A stretch of 64,000 nt of DNA from Methylomonas sp. (lineage in GTDB: Bacteria; Pseudomonadota; Gammaproteobacteria; Methylococcales; Methylomonadaceae), in assembly GCA_002928965.1 (NCBI GenBank), contig PERU01000023.1, forward strand, positions 1 through 64,000, read 5' to 3'. A program made the position numbers and the translations under genes. The notes below the pieces were generated by a model, which saw only the letters and a list, made by a program, of their open reading frames with translations, did not search any database and had not been told where the DNA came from. How positions within the stretch are numbered: the first letter of the stretch is position 1; each line of letters opens with the position of its first letter. Below are positions 38,247-46,991 of the stretch, in pieces.

Positions 38247-38636
38247 TTAACGTTTAGAGTATTGTGGACGTTTTCTGGCTTTGTGCAGACCGACTTTTTT
38301 ACGTTCAACTTCACGAGCATCGCGAGTTACGTAGCCAGCCTTTCTCAGTGATGGTCTCAAGCCTTCATCAAACGCCATCAATGCACGAGTCAAACCGTGA
38401 CGGATCGCGCCAGCTTGGCCAGAAGGACCGCCACCGCAGACGATGATGTTAACATCGAAATCATTGGCTTTTTCCAACAATTCCAAAGGCTGTCTGGCAA
38501 TCATTTCGTCAGTTTTACGACCGAAATATTGTTCAACAGGTAGTTTGTTGATGGTGAATTTTCCTGAACCGATGGTGGCGTAGACGCGTGCTACTGCACT
38601 TTTGCGACGACCTGTTCCGTAGTATTGAGCTGCCAT
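38247..38636 (-). CDS. rpsI: Ribosomal protein S9 (30S)
   Basis: The 129-residue protein has the S9 signatures [30 protein letters not shown] and the basic C-terminal tail ending in [11 protein letters not shown] that reaches the P-site tRNA. It is co-transcribed with rplM, 15 bp upstream, and ends at a strong terminator. Confidence 0.98.
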   Translation of the reverse strand: MAAQYYGTGRRKSAVARVYATIGSGKFTINKLPVEQYFGRKTDEMIARQPLELLEKANDFDVNIIVCGGGPSGQAGAIRHGLTRALMAFDEGLRPSLRKAGYVTRDAREVERKKVGLHKARKRPQYSKR

Positions 38637-38651
38637 AAACTATCTACCTGC

Positions 38652-39080
38652 TTAAAAGTCTAGTACTTTAGGTTGTTGAGACTGATGATTGTGCTCAGAA
38701 CCTGCGTAAATTTTCAATTTTTTGAACATGGCGCGTCCTAATGGGTTTTTAGGCAGCATACCTTGTACCGCTGTGCTGATGATGCGATCAGGGAAGGTTT
38801 GTCTCAGCTTACCCAAAGAAGTCGCTTTCATGTTGCCGACATAACCAGTATGACGGTAGTACATTTTGTCTTTTTCTTTGTTGCCGGTGACGCCAACTTT
38901 TTCAGCGTTTACGACGATAATGTAATCGCCGGTATCAACGTGTGGTGTGAATTCGGGTTTGTGTTTGCCGCGAAGACGTCGTGCAATTTCAGTAGCAAGG
39001 CGACCTAGCGTCTTTCCTTCTGCATCAATCACGTACCAATCGCGCTTAACTTCTGCGGGCTTTGCACTAAATGTTTTCAT
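38652..39080 (-). CDS. rplM: Ribosomal protein L13 (50S)
   Basis: At 142 residues this is the usual length; the protein has [48 protein letters not shown] and the conserved [22 protein letters not shown]13 is an early-assembling large-subunit protein; rplM-rpsI is a universal bacterial pair. The promoter candidate is at 39107-39135. Confidence 0.98.
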   Translation of the reverse strand: MKTFSAKPAEVKRDWYVIDAEGKTLGRLATEIARRLRGKHKPEFTPHVDTGDYIIVVNAEKVGVTGNKEKDKMYYRHTGYVGNMKATSLGKLRQTFPDRIISTAVQGMLPKNPLGRAMFKKLKIYAGSEHNHQSQQPKVLDF

Positions 39081-39106
39081 CTTTGCTTCTTAATTCTGTT
39101 GAGACT

Positions 39107-39135
39107 ATTGTATAAAGAACGGGGATTCTACTCAA
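39107..39135 (-). promoter_or_regulatory. Probable sigma70 promoter of rplM-rpsI
   Basis: On the minus strand TTGAGT (39135-39130) and TACAAT (39112-39107) are 17 bases apart, about 27 bp upstream of the rplM ATG and between it and the ntrX stop. Confidence 0.65.
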
Positions 39136-39159
39136 AGCGGCCGCTAACATCAAGTTGTT

Positions 39160-40521
39160 TTAGAGTTTAATTTTCAACGAGTGCAGTTTTCGATACAGAT
39201 GCGTGCGTTCCATACCTATAGCCGAAGCCAGCTTGGCGACGCTGCCGCCGTTTTTTTCGAAGTGATATTCCAGATAGGATTTTTCGAAATGATCCCGGGC
39301 TTCTTTTAACGGCAGATTAAAAAATTCCGGTACGTTCGATCCCAGCTTGGGTTGCTCGGCAATTGAACCCAGCGCAGTTTTGACCTCATCCAGCTCAATG
39401 TCATCCCCTGCCCCCAATATCATCAACCGTTGCACGAGATTGCGCAATTCGCGCACATTGCCCGGCCAACTGTAGTTGCGTAAGTAATTTTGGGCGGCCA
39501 TGGAAAACCGCCGGAACGGTAACTTTTCATGCACCACAAAATGGTCCACATAAAAATTCAACAAACTGGGAACATCTTCACTGTGATCACGCAAAGGATG
39601 CACATCCAGAGTGACTTCGTTTAACAAGTAATACAAATCCTGACGGAACCGACCCTGATTGACCTCTTCATCCAGTGCCATCCGGGTTGATGCCACTACC
39701 CGCACGTCGACCCGAACCGCCTGACTGCCGCCCACCCGTAAAAAGGAACTGGATTCCAGCGCGCTCAACAACCGTGCTTGTGTTTCCGGATCCATGCCGC
39801 CGATTTCGCCTAAAAACAGGGTGCCACGATGCGCTTGTTCTAACAAACCACGATAAACTCTACCACTGTCTTCACGACCAAAAAACTCCACAGCAGCGTT
39901 TTCAGGAGAAATACTCCCCACGGAAACATCGATAAAAGCCCCATCACGCCGCGGACTGTTATTGTGCAGATAGCGTGCGAACATTTCCTTGCCTACACCG
40001 GCCTCGCCAACAAACAACACCCGGGTATCGTGCTGCGCCAAGCGTTTAACCTTGTCCTTGGTGCGTTCGACTACTGCGCTTTTGCCGACAGGATCGACGC
40101 CGATCATCAATTGCTGCTTCAGACCGGCATTTTCGCGTTGTAACGAACTGGTCTCCAATGCGCGCTCGACGATCAGCAACAACTTGGCTAAAGACAACGG
40201 TTTTTCCAGAAAATCGTAGGCACCCAAGCGCGTAGCTTCTACAGCTGACTCCACCGACCCATGCCCGGACATCATAATCACTGGACAGAGATTGTCATCT
40301 TCAGCCACCCATTCCCGCAACAACGTGATGCCATCAGAGTCCGGCATCCAGATGTCCAGCAATATCAGATTAGGTGTACGCTGGATTTTGAGTTTTTTCG
40401 CTTCTGTGGCGTTTTCGGCCATGGCGACTTCATAACCTTCATCCTCAAGAATTTCTGAAACCAATTGACGAATATCCTGCTCGTCGTCGACCACCAAAAT
40501 ATAAGGCGCTTGTTTGCTCAT
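39160..40521 (-). CDS. ntrX: NtrX-family response regulator with altered AAA+ domain
   Basis: The 453-residue protein has a receiver (Asp12-Asp13, phosphoacceptor Asp56 in LLDIWMP, Lys107), an AAA+ domain and a Fis-type helix-turn-helix (VAKLASAIGMERTHLYRKLHSL). The AAA+ part keeps Walker A (GEAGVGKE, 172-179) but lacks the GAFTGA loop used to contact sigma54 (GREDSGRVYRG in that place), and the Walker B aspartate is Gly238 (TLFLGEIGG). It thus looks unable to activate sigma54 in the usual way, as reported for some NtrX proteins. It follows ntrY with a 4 bp overlap. Confidence 0.88.
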   Translation of the reverse strand: MSKQAPYILVVDDEQDIRQLVSEILEDEGYEVAMAENATEAKKLKIQRTPNLILLDIWMPDSDGITLLREWVAEDDNLCPVIMMSGHGSVESAVEATRLGAYDFLEKPLSLAKLLLIVERALETSSLQRENAGLKQQLMIGVDPVGKSAVVERTKDKVKRLAQHDTRVLFVGEAGVGKEMFARYLHNNSPRRDGAFIDVSVGSISPENAAVEFFGREDSGRVYRGLLEQAHRGTLFLGEIGGMDPETQARLLSALESSSFLRVGGSQAVRVDVRVVASTRMALDEEVNQGRFRQDLYYLLNEVTLDVHPLRDHSEDVPSLLNFYVDHFVVHEKLPFRRFSMAAQNYLRNYSWPGNVRELRNLVQRLMILGAGDDIELDEVKTALGSIAEQPKLGSNVPEFFNLPLKEARDHFEKSYLEYHFEKNGGSVAKLASAIGMERTHLYRKLHSLKIKL

Positions 40522-42674
40522 TCACTGTTTCCAAATTCAAAGACCGGTAACTGGATTACAAATCCAGCACCGGCATTATATGACGTATCCACCCAAATCA
40601 CCCCACCATGTTCTTCAACGATCTTTTTTACGATCGCCAATCCCAAACCGGTGCCCTTGGCTTTGCTGGTTACATAGGGTTCGAAAATGGTTTCGATTTG
40701 ATCACCATGCAAACCACTGCCGTTATCGTAGATGCCCATTTCCACGTAGTCGGTATTGTTGCGAACAGCTTTATTGATTTTGATATGAACGAGGCATTTT
40801 TCGGTGGTCGCTTCCTGGGCATTTTTGATCAAGTTATGCAGGACCTGACGAATGCTGACCGGATCGGCTTCCACAATCACTCGGCGCGAAGCAAACGATG
40901 ATTGAAAGGCAATCCCGGAAGGCTGATACAAGGCCAACACTTCCTGTATCAAATCAATCAAATTCAGTTTGCCGACATGCTTTTTGGAGGGCCGGGCGTA
41001 TTCGGCAAAATCGTCGACCATGCGCTTCATGGCTTCAACCTGCTGCACAATCGTGCGGGTGCCACGTTGCAGGAACTCCGCCGACGGCTCAGGTAACTCT
41101 TTGGCCAGCTTGTGTTGTAACCGTTCTGCAGACAATTGAATCGGTGTCAGCGGATTTTTGATTTCGTGTGCCAAACGGCGCGCCACCTCACCCCATGCCG
41201 CATTTTTTTGGGCCTGAATCAAATCGGTCACGTCGTCGAATACCACTACCGCACCCATCCGACTGCCGTCCTGCAAAAACAATGGCGTGCCGCGACACAG
41301 CAATTCCTGGCGGCCATTCGGGCCTAAAAATACGATGCGCTGCTCCCATATGTCATCGGCATTTTCCAGCAAGTGCTGGATAGCTTCCAACACATCTGCC
41401 AGCTCACTGTGTTTACTGGCTAGCGTGGACAAGCTTTGGCTGACGAAATGACTCACCGGGACATGCAAAATCCGGTAGGCCGCCTGATTGGCAGTGCGGA
41501 TATTAAAGCTGGCATCAAAACTGATCACACCTGCAGTCAGATTGGCCAGAATGGTTTCCAGATAGGCGCGTTGATTCTCCACTTCCAGACCGGCAATCCG
41601 GGTTTCGTCGCGCGAGCGGGCAATCCGTTTGGTCATCTGATTGAAAGACTCTACCAGAAAGCCCAAATCATCCTGGTTCATCACCGGCAATTGCTGTTTG
41701 TAGTCGCCGTCGGCTACCGCCTGCGTGCCCTTTACCAGTTCCTTCACCGGCGCCACGATATTTCTGATGCTGATGAACGCCACCCAAATCGCTGCCAGCA
41801 AGCTTAGCAACAACACCAACAACAGAATTAACGAAAAACTGGTTTTCAATGAACTACGCAGAAAAGTCATTTCCTGATAGCGAATAAAGGCAAATTCAAT
41901 CGAATCGGCCAGATCGCTGACTCTGATCGGGATGGGGTATAGCACCTGTAGATAGCGGCTTTGGTCGCGACCTATCGGCAAGATGATGCGCGCCATCATG
42001 TCATCATTGTCGCCGGGATCAAATGCGAAATATTCTTTGTTTTGCCTCAACTGTAGCCAGATTTGTTCGTCGGGCAAATGCGGCAGAATCACGCTGGGAT
42101 TGGCGCTGCTGGACGCTAAAATTAGGCCCTGACTGGAAAAGGCGGCAATTTCCATGGCTCCGGATTCGGCCCACAGCGAACCGATTTCCAATGCCATCAA
42201 GGTGTCGGATTTATCAGCCAGTCTTTCTGCAATCTGGCGGGTTTGTTTGATATGCCAATTCATGCGTTGCGCCAGCGAGGATTGGCTGAGTTCCAGCGCA
42301 TCATCCATAGCCCGGTCGATTTCCACGTTAAACCAGCTATCAATACCTTGATGCAAAAACTGCACGGAAAAATAAAATACGATCGCTGCCGGCGCCAGGG
42401 CCAACAAAACAAATAAAGACACCATGCGGGTGGTCAGTCGCGAACCGGCTTCCTTTTTTTTCAGTTCGCGCACCAGCGAGTAGGCATTGACCACAACCAA
42501 AATCAGCAGGGTAATCGAACCCAGCGTGTTGATCACCAGCAGCCAGGAGTGCATCTCGCTGAGCTCTGAAGACTCCTGGGTGGAACTGCTCATCAACTGT
42601 AGCGACAGCAGAATAAAGCCAAATAACGTCAGAATCGAGGCGCTAGCCGGCAGTTTTATTTTTGAATAGGCCAT
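40518..42674 (-). CDS. ntrY: NtrY-family membrane sensor histidine kinase
   Basis: The 718-residue protein has about four N-terminal membrane helices (to about residue 115 and near 285-310), an extracytoplasmic part between them, a HAMP segment (PVKELVKGTQAVADGDYKQQL), a PAS domain (LETILANLTAGVISFDASFNIR), the phosphorylated His in RRLAHEIKNPLTPIQLS, and an ATPase domain with NLIKNAQEA, DNGSGLHGDQ and GTGLGLAIVKK. NtrY/NtrX pairs respond to redox or nitrogen-related signals and to envelope state in different bacteria; the signal here is unknown. It overlaps the DUF4390 gene by 19 bp. Confidence 0.92.
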   Translation of the reverse strand: MAYSKIKLPASASILTLFGFILLSLQLMSSSTQESSELSEMHSWLLVINTLGSITLLILVVVNAYSLVRELKKKEAGSRLTTRMVSLFVLLALAPAAIVFYFSVQFLHQGIDSWFNVEIDRAMDDALELSQSSLAQRMNWHIKQTRQIAERLADKSDTLMALEIGSLWAESGAMEIAAFSSQGLILASSSANPSVILPHLPDEQIWLQLRQNKEYFAFDPGDNDDMMARIILPIGRDQSRYLQVLYPIPIRVSDLADSIEFAFIRYQEMTFLRSSLKTSFSLILLLVLLLSLLAAIWVAFISIRNIVAPVKELVKGTQAVADGDYKQQLPVMNQDDLGFLVESFNQMTKRIARSRDETRIAGLEVENQRAYLETILANLTAGVISFDASFNIRTANQAAYRILHVPVSHFVSQSLSTLASKHSELADVLEAIQHLLENADDIWEQRIVFLGPNGRQELLCRGTPLFLQDGSRMGAVVVFDDVTDLIQAQKNAAWGEVARRLAHEIKNPLTPIQLSAERLQHKLAKELPEPSAEFLQRGTRTIVQQVEAMKRMVDDFAEYARPSKKHVGKLNLIDLIQEVLALYQPSGIAFQSSFASRRVIVEADPVSIRQVLHNLIKNAQEATTEKCLVHIKINKAVRNNTDYVEMGIYDNGSGLHGDQIETIFEPYVTSKAKGTGLGLAIVKKIVEEHGGVIWVDTSYNAGAGFVIQLPVFEFGNSE

Positions 42675-43219
42675 AAATACCAGTCACTGGAAAGAAACCA
42701 CTGGGAATCCAGATAAGCAAACGGACGCAGCGGCACCGGCAGCGATTCCCGATCAAACTGACATTTGATGGCCAGTTTGTAACGCTGATTGGAGCGCAGT
42801 AAATCGGCGGACACCGGGTTGCTATCCTGCAGACTGGACATAAACCCCAAAGCCGCGTTCAAGGTTAAAAACATTTCGTTTTCCTTGTCAGGCTTCAATA
42901 CTTCGTATTGATTCAACAAAGCATGAAAGCGCAAGCGGTAAGGCAGGCTTTGTTCCGAAAGCGTGCTGTCCCACAGCTTGCCGATTTTCCGAATTTGTAT
43001 GCGCACCCGCCAAGTGAGCGGAATGCCTTTATGCAATGCTTCCTTGGCTGTGGGACTAAGTTGGTAATCAATTTGGGTCTGGATATGAAAATGCGAGCCG
43101 GTATAAATGACGTTGGCTTGGCGTATTTGGGACACAAAACTGTCAGCGGCGCTGAATAATGGCCAAAACGCCAGACAGATAAATAGGTGGGTGCTAATGA
43201 CTCTTGCCAAGCTTGGCAT
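42656..43219 (-). CDS. DUF4390 periplasmic protein
   Basis: Read from the ATG at 43219 (MPSLARVISTHLF) it is a 187-residue protein with a signal peptide (LFICLAFWPLFSAADS) and a beta-rich domain: YQLSPTAKEALHKGIPLTWRVRIQIRK and CQFDRESLPVPLRPFAYLDSQWFLSSDWYLWPI. That pattern is DUF4390, which constantly sits between rsmB and ntrY in this operon. Function is unknown; it may supply the signal for NtrY (inference from gene order). The longer frame would run into rsmB, which it already overlaps by 26 bp. Confidence 0.85.
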   Translation of the reverse strand: MPSLARVISTHLFICLAFWPLFSAADSFVSQIRQANVIYTGSHFHIQTQIDYQLSPTAKEALHKGIPLTWRVRIQIRKIGKLWDSTLSEQSLPYRLRFHALLNQYEVLKPDKENEMFLTLNAALGFMSSLQDSNPVSADLLRSNQRYKLAIKCQFDRESLPVPLRPFAYLDSQWFLSSDWYLWPIQK

Positions 43220-44489
43220 AGTAAAAACCATCCATTTGTAAACTGCCGGTGATAATTTGTCTTCCATGGTGGCGCGCCTCACCCCAGGCTGCCTCAATGG
43301 GATACTCGAGCGCGTCGGCATGCCGATTGAGAAAGCCGGCAATTTGATATTCGTTTTCCTGTTTCAGAATGGAGCAGGTGGCATATAACAATACACCACC
43401 GGGGGCCAGTAACTGCCATGCCGCATCAAGAATCTGTGCTTGCAGGCTTTGCAATGCAGCAATATCGGTTTCCCGGCGCAACAGTTTGATATCTGGGTGA
43501 CGGCGGATAACCCCTAAACCTGAGCAAGGAGCATCCAGCAAAATCCGCTCGAACAAGGGCTGATCAGCAAGAGTTGACGGCTGACTGGCATCTGCCACCA
43601 AGCTGTCGGCTTTTAACTGCAAGCGTTGTAAGTTTTCCGTAACCCGTTGCAATCGTTTGGCATCGACATCCACCGCCAATAAAGAACCTAACTCAGGTTG
43701 CAACTCTAAAATGGCCGCCGTTTTACCGCCCGGTGCTGCGCATAAATCCAGCACCCGCTGACCGGGTTGCACATCCAGCAAACCTGCCGCCAATTGCGCG
43801 GCAACGTCCTGTACGGACACGCGGCCGTCACTGAAGCCGGGTAATTGTTCAACGCCCAAAGGTTGATCCAGAATCAATGCCGATGCACAAAAATCAACCG
43901 CTTGCGCAGCGATGCCTTGCTGGGTGAGCAAATCCAAATACGCATCGCGACTACCTTGCAAAACGTTGACGCGAAGCGCCATGGGTGGATTTTGATCATT
44001 GGCCGACAGAATCTGTTCGGCGTGTTCAGGCCAGCATTGCTGAATTTTCAGAATGATCCAGTCAGGATGATTAAGACTGGCTTGGCTGTCATGGCTGCAT
44101 GCCGATGTTAAAGTTTCGGCATCGCGCAAATAATTTCTCAGCACAGCGTTGACCAGGGATTTGGACCAAGGTTTGTGCTTGGTGGCAGCAACGGTTTCCG
44201 AGACGGCAGCATGTTGCTTGACCCGCATGTGTTGCAATTGATAGAGCCCCATCAACAACAGGGCTTTGATGTCGCCATCTTTTTGCTTCAGGGGTTTGCT
44301 GAGTAATTTGCCAAGCAGGCAGTCCAGTGCAAAATAATGCCGAATAACCCCGTAACACAAGGCTTGCACGAAGGCCCTATCCTGATGATCGTGGATTTTG
44401 GGTAGCTGGCTGTCCAGTGCAGCGGTAAGCGACTGACCATCGCAAATAACCCGCGATAGAATCTGGGCGGCGCACCCGCGTAAATTCAT
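43194..44489 (-). CDS. rsmB: 16S rRNA (cytosine-967-C5)-methyltransferase
   Basis: The 431-residue protein has an N-terminal NusB-like RNA-binding domain (AAQILSRVICDGQSLTAALD and LDCLLGKLLSK) and the methyltransferase domain with VLDLCAAPGGKTAAILE, the catalytic Cys in DAPCSGLGVIRRHPDIK and the second Cys in LLYATCSILKQENE. It methylates C967 in 16S rRNA. Its ATG overlaps the fmt stop, in the conserved def-fmt-rsmB order. Confidence 0.97.
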   Translation of the reverse strand: MNLRGCAAQILSRVICDGQSLTAALDSQLPKIHDHQDRAFVQALCYGVIRHYFALDCLLGKLLSKPLKQKDGDIKALLLMGLYQLQHMRVKQHAAVSETVAATKHKPWSKSLVNAVLRNYLRDAETLTSACSHDSQASLNHPDWIILKIQQCWPEHAEQILSANDQNPPMALRVNVLQGSRDAYLDLLTQQGIAAQAVDFCASALILDQPLGVEQLPGFSDGRVSVQDVAAQLAAGLLDVQPGQRVLDLCAAPGGKTAAILELQPELGSLLAVDVDAKRLQRVTENLQRLQLKADSLVADASQPSTLADQPLFERILLDAPCSGLGVIRRHPDIKLLRRETDIAALQSLQAQILDAAWQLLAPGGVLLYATCSILKQENEYQIAGFLNRHADALEYPIEAAWGEARHHGRQIITGSLQMDGFYYAKLGKSH

Positions 44490-45412
44490 GAGCCTAACTG
44501 CTCGCCATCAGCATGATGGGCATTGATAAAATCTTTGCCGGCGATGCGTTTACCGCCGGGTAATTGCACTTCCAATAGGCGCAGCATGCCGTTGCCGGTT
44601 GCTACGTCCAATGCGTGATCTGCGCAACTGATGGTGCCGGGCTGCATCGTGCCGGTGCTATCGATCAGACTGCAATTCCATATCCGTAATACCTCGCCTT
44701 TGAAGACGGTTTGCGCTACTGGCCAAGCATTTAATCCACGAATTTTACGGTCCAGTTCAATCGCCGATTGCTGCCAGTCCAGCACAGCTTCGTGTTTTTC
44801 CAGTTTATGAGCATATGTGACCAAAGCGTCATCCTGCGGTTCGGCGATAACTGTGCCCTGCTGATATTGGGACACCACTTCGACCAAGGCAGCCGCGCCC
44901 AACTCGGCCAGTGCGTCATGCAGACTGCTGGAGGTATCGGTAGCAGTAATCGGACATTCAACTTTTAACAGCATATCGCCGGCATCCAGCTTTTTGACGA
45001 CTTTCATAATGGTGATGCCGGTTTTGGCATCGCCAGCCATCACCGCCCGATGAATCGGCGCTGCCCCGCGCCAACGCGGCAATAACGAGCCATGCACATT
45101 GATACAGCCCAATTTCGGGGTATCAATTACGGCTTGCGGCAAAATCAGCCCGTATGCAATGACGACCATTAAATCGGCTTGCAAGGCGGATAATTCCGCT
45201 TTGGACTCAGGGGTTTTAAAGTTTTCCGGTTGATAAACCGGAATACTGTGCGTTAACGCCAATTGCTTGACCGGGCTGGCGGTCAGTTTTCGACCACGAC
45301 CAGCCGGACGATCAGGTTGAGTATAAACGCCGCACACATCATGGCCTGCGTCGATCAATGCCTGCAAGGTTGGTACGGCAAACTCCGGCGTGCCGGCAAA
45401 AACGATCCTCAT
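44486..45412 (-). CDS. fmt: Methionyl-tRNA formyltransferase
   Basis: The 308-residue protein starts MRIVFAGTPEFAVPTLQALID and has the formyl-transfer core with the signature INVHGSLLPRWRGAAPIHRAVMAGDAKTGITIM (conserved Asn, His and Asp), plus the C-terminal tRNA-binding domain. It formylates initiator Met-tRNA. It is co-transcribed with def (8 bp gap) and rsmB. Confidence 0.97.
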   Translation of the reverse strand: MRIVFAGTPEFAVPTLQALIDAGHDVCGVYTQPDRPAGRGRKLTASPVKQLALTHSIPVYQPENFKTPESKAELSALQADLMVVIAYGLILPQAVIDTPKLGCINVHGSLLPRWRGAAPIHRAVMAGDAKTGITIMKVVKKLDAGDMLLKVECPITATDTSSSLHDALAELGAAALVEVVSQYQQGTVIAEPQDDALVTYAHKLEKHEAVLDWQQSAIELDRKIRGLNAWPVAQTVFKGEVLRIWNCSLIDSTGTMQPGTISCADHALDVATGNGMLRLLEVQLPGGKRIAGKDFINAHHADGEQLGS

Positions 45413-45420
45413 GCTGTTCC

Positions 45421-45927
45421 TTAGACGCCTTGCTGCTTGTGAATTTTTTCCAGCTTCGATTTGATGCGCCCGCGTTTGAAAGAAGACAAATAATCCACAA
45501 ACAACTTGCCTTGTAAGTGATCCATCTCATGCTGGATGCAGACTGCCAACAAATCGCGCGCTTCCAGCTCAAAGCTTTCTCCTTCGCGATTCAAGGCCTG
45601 CACTTTGATATGTTCCGCGCGGCTGACTTTTTCAAAAAACCCCGGCACAGACAAACAACCTTCTTCTGATTGTTCCACCCCATCCTGGGCGACGATTTTG
45701 GGGTTAATCAGGCAAATCGGTTCATTTTTATCTTCACTGATGTCCATCACAATGACGCGCCTGTGCACATTAACCTGCGTGGCCGCCAAGCCCACACCTT
45801 TGGCGGCATACATGGTTTCCAGCATGTCGTCGACCAAGGTTTTGATGTTGTCATCGACTTGGTTGACTTCCTCGGCCACGGTGCGTAACCGTTTATCAGG
45901 AAACTCCAGAATCGTTAAAATACTCAC
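45421..45927 (-). CDS. def: Peptide deformylase
   Basis: The 168-residue metalloenzyme has all three motifs: [18 protein letters not shown] with the metal-binding Cys, and [12 protein letters not shown] with the HExxH histidines. It removes the formyl group from new proteins. It opens the def-fmt-rsmB-DUF4390-ntrY-ntrX operon; the gap of 83 bp to the upstream GGDEF gene probably contains its promoter. Confidence 0.97.
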   Translation of the reverse strand: MSILTILEFPDKRLRTVAEEVNQVDDNIKTLVDDMLETMYAAKGVGLAATQVNVHRRVIVMDISEDKNEPICLINPKIVAQDGVEQSEEGCLSVPGFFEKVSRAEHIKVQALNREGESFELEARDLLAVCIQHEMDHLQGKLFVDYLSSFKRGRIKSKLEKIHKQQGV

Positions 45928-46010
45928 CGAATTACTCCGCTTACAAAATTCAATGGCGGGATTTTAGCCGGTTTTACTGAAAATCGGTACTGACGCAGGC
46001 GACAGGCTTT

Positions 46011-46991
46011 TTAAGAATCCGCCTGAGCGGTGCTAGTTGACTGGGCAGTAACGTCCAGGACAGAAGATGCCAGGCATTTAAAACCGCCTTCAACCCGATT
46101 TCGACCGGCATGTTTGGCTTGATACAGCATTTTGTCGGCTTCATCCAATAAGATAGAAGACGGCTGATCCGGCAACGGAATAACAGCGGCGTAACCGATA
46201 CTGACGGTAATCCATGCTGAAACCGATGAGACGGCGTGTGGTATCTGCTCGGATTCGATACGCTGACATAAACGCTCAGCAATGCTGTGCACGCCATCGA
46301 TTTGTGTCTCTGGAATCAGCATGACAAATTCTTCGCCGCCATAACGCGCAGCCAGATCAGCGGACCGACTGGCAGACGCTGTCAACAAAGAAGCAACCTG
46401 TTTCAAACAAATATCGCCTGCGCCATGCCCATGGTGATCGTTATAGGCTTTAAAAAAATCCACGTCCAACATGATCAAGCCTAATGGCAACTGTGCGCGG
46501 AACGCCCGCTTCCATTCAATCTCCAGGGTTTGATCAAAGCGTCTGCGATTGGGAATACCGGTCAAACCATCGATCCAGACCATCGACTCCAACATATCGG
46601 CAGCCTGCTTGAGACGGATATGATTGCGAATACGCGCTTTGACCACCGGCAGATAAAACGGCTTGGTGATGTAGTCCATGGCACCCAAGTTCAAACCATA
46701 TTCCTCGTTTGATGCCTCGTTCATGGCGGTCACAAAAATAACCGGGATGGCACTGGTTTGCGGATCGTTTTTCAAACGGCGACAGACTTCGTATCCGTCC
46801 ATTTCCGGCATCATCACATCCAGCAGTATCAGATCGGGCAGACCTTGCCGGGCTATGATTTCCAGAGCGGCTCCCCCACTGGCGGCCACTTTGACTTTGT
46901 AATCCTTGATCAGATTTTCCGCCAATACCTGTATGTTGGTCGGTGTGTCGTCGACAATCAGAATCAAAGGCTTGGCCGTTTCGACTGTCAT
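46011..46991 (-). CDS. Response regulator with GGDEF domain (diguanylate cyclase)
   Basis: Read from the ATG at 46991 the protein has 326 residues: a receiver ([19 protein letters not shown], phosphoacceptor in [17 protein letters not shown] lysine) and a GGDEF domain ([17 protein letters not shown], active-site [12 protein letters not shown]). It should make c-di-GMP when phosphorylated. No RxxD inhibitory site is evident to me. The start overlaps the stop of the hybrid kinase gene (ATGA), so the kinase is its likely partner. A 77-codon longer frame lies inside the kinase gene and was rejected. Confidence 0.92.
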   Translation of the reverse strand: MTVETAKPLILIVDDTPTNIQVLAENLIKDYKVKVAASGGAALEIIARQGLPDLILLDVMMPEMDGYEVCRRLKNDPQTSAIPVIFVTAMNEASNEEYGLNLGAMDYITKPFYLPVVKARIRNHIRLKQAADMLESMVWIDGLTGIPNRRRFDQTLEIEWKRAFRAQLPLGLIMLDVDFFKAYNDHHGHGAGDICLKQVASLLTASASRSADLAARYGGEEFVMLIPETQIDGVHSIAERLCQRIESEQIPHAVSSVSAWITVSIGYAAVIPLPDQPSSILLDEADKMLYQAKHAGRNRVEGGFKCLASSVLDVTAQSTSTAQADS

